Assembly (NCBI GenBank): GCA_947653505.1
Contig: CANTHI010000003.1
Location: 1-26,710 of the forward strand
From: an uncultured Eubacterium sp.
GTDB taxonomy: Bacteria; Bacillota_A; Clostridia; Lachnospirales; Lachnospiraceae
Direction: 5' to 3'
DNA: 26,710 nt
Of this stretch, positions 16,596 through 24,097 are shown piece after piece; position 1 is the stretch's first letter, and each line of letters starts with the position of its first letter. Below the pieces are notes generated by a model. The model had not been told where the DNA came from and did not search any database. It saw only the letters and a program-made list of their open reading frames with translations. Position numbers and translations under genes: made by a program.

Positions 16596-17303
16596 ATGAA
16601 ATATCAGAAATACCAGAAATATCAGGTAACTATTTTATATGAAGATAAAGATCTTCTTGTCTGTGTAAAGCCTGCCGGAACTGCCTCACAGACGAAAAAA
16701 AGCGGGCAGCCCGATATGGTCAGCCTGCTGTGCAATTACCGGCATGAAAAAGGAGAAGAGCCGTATGCTGGCCTGGTGCATCGCCTGGACCAGCCAGTGG
16801 AAGGGATTCTTGTGTTTGGAAAACACACGCGCAGTACGGCAGCTTTAAACCGGCAGCTGCAGCAGGGGATTTTTTCAAAAGGATATCTGGCAGTAACGGA
16901 AGGGGAAATGCCGCAGATGGAAGGAGAGCTACGGGATTTTTTAATCAAAGACGGGCATGCCAACCGTTCTTTTGTCGGAAAGCAGGGGCAGCCGCAGGCA
17001 AAACTGGCACAGCTGCGGTATCAGGTGCTAAAGACGGATCAGGGCTGCTGCCCGGTACAAAATCTCGTAAAAATCCATCTGCTGACAGGCAGGCATCATC
17101 AGATCCGTGTGCAGATGGCACATCTGGGTACGCCACTGGCCGGAGATGGAAAATACGGAAACGCCGCGCCAGCTGCAGGGCTGGGGCTTTGTGCGTGTGA
17201 GCTGGAATTTGTACATCCGTCAGAAAACAGGGCCATGAAATTTGCCATTACGCCTTCGCAGTCTGTCTTTCAGAGATTTGGAAGCATCTGGGGAGCGTGC
17301 TAA
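16596..17303 (+). CDS. RNA pseudouridine synthase, RluA family
   Basis: The 235-residue protein carries the RluA-family catalytic motif HRLDQPVEG with Asp65, the substrate-loop ALNRQLQQGIFSKGYLA, and the C-terminal TGRHHQIRVQMAHLGTPLAGDGKYG. It isomerises uridine in rRNA or tRNA; no S4 RNA-binding domain is present, so it is a short catalytic-domain form and the target is unknown. The N-terminus starts with a threefold KYQ repeat. An AGGGAG site precedes the ATG. It follows the response regulator by 33 bases and may be cotranscribed. Confidence 0.9.
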   Translation: MKYQKYQKYQVTILYEDKDLLVCVKPAGTASQTKKSGQPDMVSLLCNYRHEKGEEPYAGLVHRLDQPVEGILVFGKHTRSTAALNRQLQQGIFSKGYLAVTEGEMPQMEGELRDFLIKDGHANRSFVGKQGQPQAKLAQLRYQVLKTDQGCCPVQNLVKIHLLTGRHHQIRVQMAHLGTPLAGDGKYGNAAPAAGLGLCACELEFVHPSENRAMKFAITPSQSVFQRFGSIWGAC

Positions 17304-17318
17304 AAAGTAACAGGACTG

Positions 17319-18413
17319 ATGTGGACGCGGATACATAATAACGGGCCATCCGTACATACTTTTTGTATGAGATGGTATGAAAAAGAAAACGTAAAAAAGA
17401 CAATTTTATTTGCAGGGGTTACGCTGGCGGTTTATCTTTTTATGAGATATCTTCTGCCAACGATAATTCCTTTTTTATTCGGCGCATTGCTGGCCATGCT
17501 GCTGCATCCGGCAGTAGAGAAAATAGCGCAAAAAACTGGCAGGGGACGCAGTATGATTTCGATGCTGGTAGTCATCGTTGTGCTTGCGGTGGTCGTGACG
17601 ATTTGTTTTTTTGTCGGGCGGACTGCGTGTATGCAGCTGGCAGCACTTGTAAAAAACGCAGAGTCAATGGAGCAGGGAGTCCGTGAGTTCTGGTGCGGCT
17701 GCTGTGCCAGAATCGAGCGCAGTCTGGGCGTTCAGATCGGAGAGGCTGAGCAGCTGTTTGTCCGGATGCAGGATAAGGTAAGGACCGGATTGAAGTCCGG
17801 TACGCTGCCGTATTTACTTAAAAATTCTGTATCGTATGCAAAGACTGTATTTTCGATGATGGGCGTCGCACTGGTATCTGTTATTTCCGGTATGCTGATC
17901 CTGACAGATTATCCGAAGATCTCCTGTGCGGTCCGCAAATCTCCGGCCGGAAAGCTGATCCGGCAGGTCAGACAGCGCGCGAAAGCGGCGGGAGGTACGT
18001 ATCTGAAAGCGCAGATCACGATCCTGCTGATTATCAGCCTGATCTGCATAGCCGGATTGTTTTTGACGGGTAATTCTTACGCGCTGCTGGCCGGAATGGG
18101 GATCGGGCTGTGCGACGCGCTTCCGTTTGTCGGTACCGGGACGATTTTTGTGCCGTGGATGCTGATTGATATTCTGAACGGGAAATATGTGCTGGCAGCG
18201 GTTTATGGTATTTTGTATGTAGTATGCAGTTTTGTGCGCCAGTTTCTGGAACCGAGACTGATCGGAGACAGACTGGGGTATCCGCCGGTTGTGATTCTGA
18301 TGAGCATTTATATCGGGGTGCATGTGTATGGAGCTGGCGGGGTGATTCTGGGGCCGGCTTCTGCTTTTCTCATTGCGGAGCTGTATCAGGTGCTGGTGGA
18401 GGAACTGTTGTGA
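17319..18413 (+). CDS. AI-2E/PerM family membrane protein (YtvI-like)
   Basis: This is a ~364-residue polytopic protein with hydrophobic segments near 30-60, 75-100, 180-200, 230-260, 265-330 and 335-360. The LEPRLIGDRLGYPPVVIL and VYGAGGVILGPASAFLIAEL segments are hallmarks of the AI-2E transporter/PerM family. In spore formers, relatives of this size are called YtvI, a sporulation membrane protein; that link is only suggested here. The start is uncertain: ATG 17319 has a weak AGGA, and ATG 17367 (MRWYEKENVKK) is an alternative without a clear site. It follows the pseudouridine synthase by 15 bases. Confidence 0.8.
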   Translation: MWTRIHNNGPSVHTFCMRWYEKENVKKTILFAGVTLAVYLFMRYLLPTIIPFLFGALLAMLLHPAVEKIAQKTGRGRSMISMLVVIVVLAVVVTICFFVGRTACMQLAALVKNAESMEQGVREFWCGCCARIERSLGVQIGEAEQLFVRMQDKVRTGLKSGTLPYLLKNSVSYAKTVFSMMGVALVSVISGMLILTDYPKISCAVRKSPAGKLIRQVRQRAKAAGGTYLKAQITILLIISLICIAGLFLTGNSYALLAGMGIGLCDALPFVGTGTIFVPWMLIDILNGKYVLAAVYGILYVVCSFVRQFLEPRLIGDRLGYPPVVILMSIYIGVHVYGAGGVILGPASAFLIAELYQVLVEELL

Positions 18414-18481
18414 AAAAAACGGAATCGATGCATTGCATATGTTTATAATAAAATTTTAGCTGTGTTAGTCGCAGATTCTCC

Positions 18482-18519
18482 TTGCATATTTGAAATAATT
18501 ATGATATCATAACGATATC
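18482..18519 (+). promoter_or_regulatory. Promoter of the SPFH operon with palindromic operator-like sequence
   Basis: TTGCAT (18482-18487), a 17-bp spacer and TATCAT (18505-18510) form a promoter. The perfect palindrome ATGATATCAT (18501-18510) covers the -10 box, and the inverted pair TGATATC/GATATCA (18503-18509/18513-18519) extends past it. A repressor bound here would block the promoter. The second gene of the operon encodes a ribbon-helix-helix protein, a plausible but untested ligand. Confidence 0.65.
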
Positions 18520-18543
18520 AAAAAGAAAGAGGGGGATACATTT

Positions 18544-19536
18544 ATGGAAGAAAAAGTTCTGAAAAGAAAAAAGAACGGCATGCTGGTGCTGCTGCTGTCA
18601 CTGGTTATTTATGCGCTGGCGGTCTGCGGGATTGTGATTGGGGCGCAGCGGTCTCCGCTACTTTTGGGGACGGGTATTTTCTTCTGCGCAACGACGTGGC
18701 TGCTCTGGCCGGGGCTGAAGGTGCTGCGGCCGCAGGAAGCGCTGGTACTTACATTGTTTGGAAAATATATTGGAACGCTCAGGGATCCGGGATTTTATTT
18801 TGTAAATCCGTTTTGTACAGCTGTAAATCCGGCATCTGACACAAGGCTTCAGCAGAGTGGGGATGTAAGCAGTAAGAATGGAAGCCAGCCGGTGCAGACC
18901 ATTTCGATCGGAACGAACGGTTCGAAGAAAATTTCGCTAAAAATCATGACGCTGGATAATAATCGGCAAAAGATTAACGACTGTCTGGGAAATCCTGTTG
19001 AAATCGGAATTGCAGTGACGTGGAAAATACAGGATACGGCAAAAGCGGTGTTTAATGTGGATAATTATAAGGAGTTTCTGTCGCTGCAGTGTGATAGTGC
19101 ATTGCGGAATATTGTGAGAATTTATCCGTATGATGTGGCGCCGAATGTGGATACGACAGGAGACGGCATCGCGGATGAAGGCAGTCTGAGGGGGTCCAGC
19201 GAGACGGTTGCTGCGAGGATTCGGGATGAGATACAAAAACGTGTGCAGGAGGCTGGGATCAGGGTAGTGGAGGCCCGGATTACCCATCTTGCGTATGCGC
19301 CTGAGATTGCCGCTGTCATGCTTCAGCGTCAGCAGGCTTCTGCAATTATCGATGCCAGAAAGATGATTGTGGATGGAGCGGTCGGTATGGTGGAAATGGC
19401 GCTGAAGCATCTGAATGAAAATCAGATTGTGACACTGGATGAGGAACGTAAAGCTGCAATGGTTTCGAATCTGCTTGTGGTTCTGTGCGGGAATCATGAT
19501 GCACAGCCGGTCGTAAATGCGGGAAGCCTTTATTGA
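18544..19536 (+). CDS. SPFH/Band 7 (prohibitin-flotillin) domain membrane protein
   Basis: The 330-residue product has a basic N-terminus, two hydrophobic helices (about 12-33 and 38-56), and then an SPFH domain beginning VLRPQEALVLTLFGKYIGT and continuing to ~270 with RDEIQKRVQEAGIRVVEARI. The family forms membrane-anchored oligomers that organise membrane microdomains or regulate proteases. An AAAGAGGGGG site precedes the ATG. It is the first gene of a two-gene operon with the small ribbon-helix-helix protein 6 bases downstream. The function of this bacterial subfamily is not known to me. Confidence 0.9.
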   Translation: MEEKVLKRKKNGMLVLLLSLVIYALAVCGIVIGAQRSPLLLGTGIFFCATTWLLWPGLKVLRPQEALVLTLFGKYIGTLRDPGFYFVNPFCTAVNPASDTRLQQSGDVSSKNGSQPVQTISIGTNGSKKISLKIMTLDNNRQKINDCLGNPVEIGIAVTWKIQDTAKAVFNVDNYKEFLSLQCDSALRNIVRIYPYDVAPNVDTTGDGIADEGSLRGSSETVAARIRDEIQKRVQEAGIRVVEARITHLAYAPEIAAVMLQRQQASAIIDARKMIVDGAVGMVEMALKHLNENQIVTLDEERKAAMVSNLLVVLCGNHDAQPVVNAGSLY

Positions 19537-19542
19537 TCCTGT

Positions 19543-19743
19543 ATGGCAGACAATACAAAAAAACAGATTCCGCTCCGACTTTCCAGACAGCTGTATGATG
19601 CAATTGCAGCCTGGGCAGAGGATGATTTTCGTTCTGTGAATGGACAGATTGAATATCTTCTGACAGAATGTGTCAGACAGAGAAAGAAAAATGGAAAATA
19701 TGTGCCGGATGAATTTGATGTGCCGCCGAAACTGGATTTGTAA
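19543..19743 (+). CDS. Small Arc-like ribbon-helix-helix protein
   Basis: The 66-residue protein reads [20 protein letters not shown] then a second helix [17 protein letters not shown]. The pattern of a short strand followed by two helices fits the Arc/MetJ ribbon-helix-helix DNA-binding fold, and its N-terminal IPLRL is the likely DNA-contacting strand. It lacks a good ribosome binding site, starts 6 bases after the SPFH stop, and so probably relies on translational coupling. No toxin gene is adjacent, so an antitoxin role is not supported. Autoregulation through the palindromic promoter is an inference. Confidence 0.8.
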   Translation: MADNTKKQIPLRLSRQLYDAIAAWAEDDFRSVNGQIEYLLTECVRQRKKNGKYVPDEFDVPPKLDL

Positions 19744-19767
19744 CGGTTTTTTGTTTCCTTGTTTTGT

Positions 19768-19812
19768 TCCCTTAGAAGGCAGCGGACTGGCTGTATTCCG
19801 CTGCCAAAGGGA
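19768..19812 (+). terminator. Probable hairpin at the end of the SPFH operon
   Basis: TCCCTT (19768-19773) pairs with AAGGGA (19807-19812), and GGCAGCGG (19778-19785) pairs with CCGCTGCC (19798-19805), giving 14 base pairs around a small internal loop. The tail reads CTTAAAATATTT, a poor U-tract. Position 25 bases after the operon stop favours a terminator. Confidence 0.6.
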
Positions 19813-20380
19813 CTTAAAATATTTAGGAGTTTATAGAAAACGCGTCAAAATATAAGCTTTTATACCTGTGGCTGCAGGTCAAAGCTCAGAATCGACAGCG
19901 TTGTGATAGCAGTTTTTTTGTTACTGTTTTTGTTACTGTTTACCGTTTCCGAAATATGTTTTATGAAATATGAATAATGCGGTTTCAATAAAATTGAACC
20001 TATTATATATGATTTTAGGAAATAAAGCAAGTAATTTTTAATATTTTTTCTAAATTGTATAGACAAAACTGGCATAAAGTTAAGCAAAATGAATAAATCT
20101 GATGGATTTTCCATCATTTTTTTTGATTTAGAGTGAAATTGATTTCATCATTATTTACAAAAACGGATGGAAATTATTAGGAGAAATGCCAATTCACAAA
20201 AAACAAAGTTTAGGATATGATTTTATCGTAAAATGAAATCGATAACAACCAGAAAAGATGTGAAATAAAAAGGAACCTCTGAATAAAAAGGAAATAACAG
20301 GGAATATTAACAAAGAGAAATAGTCAGGATTCATTCCTGATGAAAATAAATAAAAAATTTAAAAGAAAGGAGTAAATGTT
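19813..20380. other. AT-rich intergenic stretch before the HPr-like gene
   Basis: This ~570-bp stretch is visibly AT-richer than its surroundings and holds no convincing gene. It includes two tandem copies of TTTTTGTTACTG (19915-19938), a bulged hairpin GGTTTCAAT/ATTGAACC (19981-20000), a strong orphan terminator (20100-20124), a TGAAAT/ATTTCA dyad near 20133-20146, and a TCAGGA/TCCTGA hairpin close to 20323-20339, just before the ribosome binding site of the next gene. No clear promoter was identified. Confidence 0.6.
20100..20124 (+). terminator. Orphan intrinsic terminator in the AT-rich stretch
   Basis: TGATGGA (20100-20106), a TTT loop and TCCATCA (20110-20116) are followed by eight T (20117-20124). 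This is a classic small intrinsic terminator, 288 bases after one terminator-like hairpin and 256 bases before the next gene. It may end an unrecognised short RNA or act as an attenuator for the HPr-like gene. Confidence 0.8.
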
Positions 20381-20620
20381 ATGCAGCAGGTATTTGTTAA
20401 ATTTAATAATGCAGAGCAGGTAAGGAGTTTCGTCAACATGATAAGTACATTAGAGGTGAACTTTGATATGGGATCGGGAAGACGGATTGTAGATGCAAAA
20501 TCTTTGCTTGGAGTATTTGCGCTTGACCTGACACAGCCACAGAAATTAAGCTGTAATTCGGATGATACATCGGTCATGGAAAAAATTACACCGTATCTGT
20601 ATAAGGGTAGTCTGGCGTAA
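20381..20620 (+). CDS. HPr-like protein with Gln at the phospho-His site (Crh-like)
   Basis: This 79-residue protein aligns along its length with HPr of the phosphotransferase system. The region equivalent to HPr 46-51 reads KSLLGVFALDL, keeping the regulatory Ser (Ser41, equivalent to Ser46) within the K-S-[LI]-[LM]-G context. At the place of the phosphorylated His15 it has Gln13, with Arg15 equivalent to Arg17. Bacillus Crh has the same combination: Gln15 plus Ser46. It cannot pass phosphate to sugars, so a regulatory role is likely. AAAGGAG precedes the ATG. It is a monocistronic gene closed by a strong terminator. Confidence 0.8.
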   Translation: MQQVFVKFNNAEQVRSFVNMISTLEVNFDMGSGRRIVDAKSLLGVFALDLTQPQKLSCNSDDTSVMEKITPYLYKGSLA

Positions 20621-20661
20621 GATCAGAAATACTTTGTAAAAAACTTGATGAAGCTGCTGTT

Positions 20662-20722
20662 TAAAAGGATGCTGTGTATGACAGCCTGGTAACATTACGG
20701 GCCGTCTGACAGCATCCTTTTT
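20662..20722 (+). terminator. Strong intrinsic terminator after the HPr-like gene
   Basis: AAAAGGATGCTGT (20662-20674) pairs perfectly over 13 bases with its complement at 20708-20720, followed by a T-run that overlaps the arm. An inner imperfect stem GAC/GTC with neighbouring pairs lies in the loop. The A-rich start also makes it a possible terminator on the opposite strand. Confidence 0.88.
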
Positions 20723-20751
20723 GTTGCGCTGTCTGTATATTTTTGCTATAA
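20723..20751 (+). promoter_or_regulatory. Promoter of the acyltransferase gene and probable operon
   Basis: TTGCGC (20723-20728), a 17-bp spacer and TATAAT (20746-20751) with an extended TGC before it. It begins immediately after the HPr-like terminator and starts transcription about 55 bases before the acyltransferase start. Confidence 0.8.
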
Positions 20752-20816
20752 TGCCACCAGAATATTCATTTACAATAATACAAGCTATCATCAATCTATG
20801 AAGGAGAATGGGAACT

Positions 20817-21908
20817 ATGTCAGGACAACAAACAACAAAACGGAATGGCGCTATTGATTTCTGGAAATTTGTATTTTCGATTATGGTCGTCCAGTTTCAT
20901 TCGTCGAATCTGACCAAAATAAAAACAACGCCATTTGTAGGAGCCGCGATTGCGGTCGAGTTCTTTTTTCTTGTATCGGGTTATCTAATGGCGGCTTCAA
21001 TATCGCGTTATGAGGAGGGAGAAATCAGAGTCGGAAGAGACAGCCGCAAGTTTATGCTGCACAAAATCAAAGGCTTATGTCCGGAGATTTTTATTGCGTG
21101 GGGCATTGGATTTGTTGTGCAGCATATAGCGAGAAAAAACGTGTCGTTATCGTCGCTTGTAAAAGATCTGATGACCGGTGTGTGGGATCTGTTTTTTCTG
21201 CGTGAGTCAGGTCTGGAAGGGTTTAAAGCCAATCCGGCAGCCTGGTATCTGTCTGCCATGCTGTTAGCGATGCTGGTGCTGGTTCCATTGTTTTTCAGGG
21301 ACAGGGATGTTTTTATCAATGTATGGGCGCCTGTTCTGGCGATTGCGGCGCTTGGATATCTGTCGAAAAATGTCGGGGATCTGCGTGGGCCGACAGACTG
21401 GCTTGGATTTTGCTACAAAGGCTTTTTGCGGGCGGTCGGAGAGCTCTGCATGGGCGTGATCTGCTGGGGGATTTGTCAGAAGATCAAAGATGTGCCATAT
21501 TCCAGACTGGCAAAGCTGCTGCTGACGCTGCTGGAGCTGGGAAGCTATCTGGGCGTAATTTTGTGGTCTTACCGGCACAAAGGCTCACAGATGGATTTTG
21601 TCATGCTACTGTTCTTTGCTGTCGGAGTGGTGATTACATTTAGCGGACAGAGCCTGCTTTCATCCTTTTTTAATAAACCACTGGTATACTTTCTTGGAAA
21701 AATTAGTTTTCCGGTATATCTGTCGCACAATTACTGGAGCCATGCGCTTGTCAGGATGTATCCGGGGCAGACTTATGCGCAGCTCTATCCGAAATACATG
21801 GCTGCCGCGGCGCTGACTACGGTCGTGATCTGGCTGACTGCGGCAGGTATGCGCAGAATGGCTCCGGTGTTTTTTTCACAGTGCCGCAGATTGTTGCTGG
21901 ATCAGTAA
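20817..21908 (+). CDS. Membrane acyltransferase (acyltransferase 3 family)
   Basis: The 363-residue protein is highly hydrophobic with about ten membrane segments. It opens with RNGAIDFWKF and continues SIMVVQFHSSN, where His28 is the conserved residue of the family, then the FFFLVSGYLMA segment; SFPVYLSHNYW occurs near the C-terminus. Members such as OafA and OatA O-acylate surface sugars, peptidoglycan or exopolysaccharide. ATG 20817 is chosen because AAGGAG is 10 bases upstream; ATG 20808 is only one base from that site. It lacks a fused SGNH hydrolase domain. The substrate is unknown. Downstream is a two-component system only 90 bases away. Confidence 0.9.
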   Translation: MSGQQTTKRNGAIDFWKFVFSIMVVQFHSSNLTKIKTTPFVGAAIAVEFFFLVSGYLMAASISRYEEGEIRVGRDSRKFMLHKIKGLCPEIFIAWGIGFVVQHIARKNVSLSSLVKDLMTGVWDLFFLRESGLEGFKANPAAWYLSAMLLAMLVLVPLFFRDRDVFINVWAPVLAIAALGYLSKNVGDLRGPTDWLGFCYKGFLRAVGELCMGVICWGICQKIKDVPYSRLAKLLLTLLELGSYLGVILWSYRHKGSQMDFVMLLFFAVGVVITFSGQSLLSSFFNKPLVYFLGKISFPVYLSHNYWSHALVRMYPGQTYAQLYPKYMAAAALTTVVIWLTAAGMRRMAPVFFSQCRRLLLDQ

Positions 21909-21998
21909 AAGACACAGGAAGATATATTTCAAACGATATAAAACGACATAAGAAGATATTATGAAGATATCATGAAAGAAACAAAAGGAAACAGGATC

Positions 21999-22673
21999 AT
22001 GAAAATACTCGTTGTGGAAGATGAAAAGGATATGAACCGTATTATAAGAAAAGAGCTGGAAGCCGAAGGATATCTCGTGGATGTATGCTATGACGGTGAG
22101 AGTGCATATGACTATCTGACGATGGAAGAGTACGATGGTGTTGTGCTGGATGTGATGCTGCCGGGCATGAATGGATTTGAAGTACTGAAAAGAGCCCGCA
22201 GTCATGGCGTCCAGACGCCAGTTCTGTTTTTGTCTGCCCGCAGCCGGATTGATGATATTGTAGAAGGGCTGGATATCGGAGCGGATGATTACATGATTAA
22301 ACCGTTTGCGTTTCAGGAGCTGTCTGCCAGGGTACGGGCGATGACCCGTAAAAAAGCGGGAGTTCGGGAAAATATCTATCGCTGCGGAGATTTGTCGGTA
22401 AACTGTAATGAGCATATCGTCAGACGGGGCGATACGGTTATCAGTCTGTCGCCTAAGGAGTTCGCGGTATTGCTGTATCTGATCCGCAACCAGAATATTG
22501 TTGTGACCAGGGAGCAGATCGAAGCGAATATCTGGGATATGGAACACGACAGCTATTCAAATGTTATTGATGTGTATATCCGGTATCTGCGCAAAAAAAT
22601 TGATGATCCGTATGAGGTAAAGCTGATTCAGACGATCAGAGGGGTGGGATATGTATTAAGGGCAGAGGAGTAA
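21999..22673 (+). CDS. Response regulator, OmpR/PhoB type (second system)
   Basis: The 224 residues form a receiver domain starting MKILVVEDE, with Asp51 as phosphoacceptor (VVLDVMLPGMNG) and GADDYMIKPF holding the conserved Lys, and a winged-helix domain ending QTIRGVGYVLRAEE. ATG 21999 matches the family start; the ATG at 21972 would add 9 residues and has no better site. AAAGGA is about 11 bases upstream. It follows the acyltransferase gene without a visible terminator and precedes its kinase, so the three are probably one operon. Confidence 0.95.
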   Translation: MKILVVEDEKDMNRIIRKELEAEGYLVDVCYDGESAYDYLTMEEYDGVVLDVMLPGMNGFEVLKRARSHGVQTPVLFLSARSRIDDIVEGLDIGADDYMIKPFAFQELSARVRAMTRKKAGVRENIYRCGDLSVNCNEHIVRRGDTVISLSPKEFAVLLYLIRNQNIVVTREQIEANIWDMEHDSYSNVIDVYIRYLRKKIDDPYEVKLIQTIRGVGYVLRAEE

Positions 22674-22714
22674 AACAGGTATCGATCGGGCAGCATATAC
22701 TCCGGCTTCTGATC

Positions 22715-24025
22715 GTGGCGCTTGCGCTTATGGCGGTGGTGATGCTGGTATTTGTGCGGATTCTGGCAAATGCTGCAGTGGAATATGACATCCGGCAGAG
22801 TCTGGAGCGGGAAGCATTTAAAAATCTGAAAGAAATCACATCGGATGAAACGGGAAAGATTTTATATAAAGAAGATTTTGTACAGGAACAGGGGGATGTG
22901 CATTTTCTGATTCTGAATGAAAATGCGGCAGTGCTTCTGGGGGAATACCCGCAGGGATGTCCGCAGGGGATTGCAATCGATACGAAAAAAAGACTGCAGC
23001 AGGTATCAGAAAATGGAGAAATTTTTTATATCCGGGATATGCGCAGACATCTGGCAAATGGAAATCGTATTTATATGCGCGCGGTTATTCGCAAGTCGGA
23101 TGCCTACAGCAGGTACCGGACGACGGAATATCTGGCGTATCTGAGCATTTTCGTTGTATCGGGGGTTGCGATTTGCTGCGGGATCCTGTTATCCAGACGG
23201 ATTTCCGGTTCGCTCAGGGAAATGTGCCGGTCTGCGGAAGCGATCGGGCAGAATATGAATATATCTGGCCGGATGGACTACAAAGGAAAATTTTATGAGC
23301 TTGCGGTGCTGACACAGGCGAATAACCGGATGCTGGACCGGCTGGAGGAGACGTTCCGCCAGCAGGAACAGTTTACGTCGGATGTCGCGCACGAGCTGCG
23401 CACACCGGTGGCGGTTATGGCTGCACAGTGCCAGTATGCGCATGGAAAAACGGTAAGTGTGGAAGACTATAAGGAAGCATTTGAAGTGATCGAACGGCAG
23501 TCCTCCAAAATGAGTGCAATGATATCCAGACTGCTGGAGCTTTCCCGACTGGATTATGACCGCAGGCAGATGGAAAAAGAAGATGTGGATCTGCCGGAGC
23601 TGGTACAGTCTGTCTGTGAAGACCTACAGCAAAAATCAGGTGACAGTCTCTGCATTCAGCTAAAGCTGGAACAGGCGCACACGATCGGAGATATTAGTCT
23701 GGTGATGATTGCCATTCAGAATCTATTGACGAATGCAGTCCGCTATTCAGGGGCTGGCAGCCGGATTGAAGTAGAGACGGGAAGACGCGGGCAGATGGTA
23801 TTTGTTTCTGTGACCGATCATGGAGCCGGAATCAGTGAGGAGAATTTACCGCACATATTCAAACGATTTTACAAAGCGGAAAAATCCAGAAATTCCGACG
23901 GGTTTGGTCTGGGACTTCCTCTAACGATGAAAATAGCGCAAAAACATGGCGGGACCGTGCTGGTGGAAAGTATCCTGGGTGAGGGAAGTACGTTTACGCT
24001 GCTGCTGCCGGATATGTTTTCCTGA
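22715..24025 (+). CDS. Sensor histidine kinase (second system), start uncertain
   Basis: From GTG 22715 the product is 436 residues: a first membrane helix at the very N-terminus, an external region of ~120 residues, a second helix near 139-160, HAMP, HisKA with His226 in VAHELRTPV, and an ATPase domain with LLTNAVRYSG, DHGAGISEENLP and GFGLGLPLTM. GTG 22715 has no ribosome binding site and cuts into the first helix. The same frame is open back to 22616 and encodes a natural-looking lead-in (VKQVSIGQHILRLL), but contains no ATG, GTG or TTG; only ATA 22649 and ATT 22655 follow a purine-rich site. The domain assignment is firm, the start is not. Confidence 0.9.
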   Translation: MALALMAVVMLVFVRILANAAVEYDIRQSLEREAFKNLKEITSDETGKILYKEDFVQEQGDVHFLILNENAAVLLGEYPQGCPQGIAIDTKKRLQQVSENGEIFYIRDMRRHLANGNRIYMRAVIRKSDAYSRYRTTEYLAYLSIFVVSGVAICCGILLSRRISGSLREMCRSAEAIGQNMNISGRMDYKGKFYELAVLTQANNRMLDRLEETFRQQEQFTSDVAHELRTPVAVMAAQCQYAHGKTVSVEDYKEAFEVIERQSSKMSAMISRLLELSRLDYDRRQMEKEDVDLPELVQSVCEDLQQKSGDSLCIQLKLEQAHTIGDISLVMIAIQNLLTNAVRYSGAGSRIEVETGRRGQMVFVSVTDHGAGISEENLPHIFKRFYKAEKSRNSDGFGLGLPLTMKIAQKHGGTVLVESILGEGSTFTLLLPDMFS

Positions 24026-24097
24026 TTGTCGCGGTACACATGGATATGGGTATGGAATTGAATTATTTCATTGATTTTGAAAAGGAGAAACAGGAAC

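Noticed and set aside
18421..18440. Possible extra promoter with TTGCAT and TATAAT near 18430-18445
   Set aside because: The hexamers are only a few bases apart, too close to function together.
19543..19743. Ribbon-helix-helix protein as an antitoxin
   Set aside because: No toxin-like gene is next to it; its operon partner is a membrane SPFH protein.
18544..19743. SPFH operon as a phage-defence system
   Set aside because: No nuclease, reverse transcriptase or other effector is adjacent, and the neighbours are housekeeping genes.
19915..19938. Two tandem TTTTTGTTACTG units considered as a CRISPR or regulatory repeat
   Set aside because: Only two copies, 12 bases long, with no spacers; at most a local duplication.
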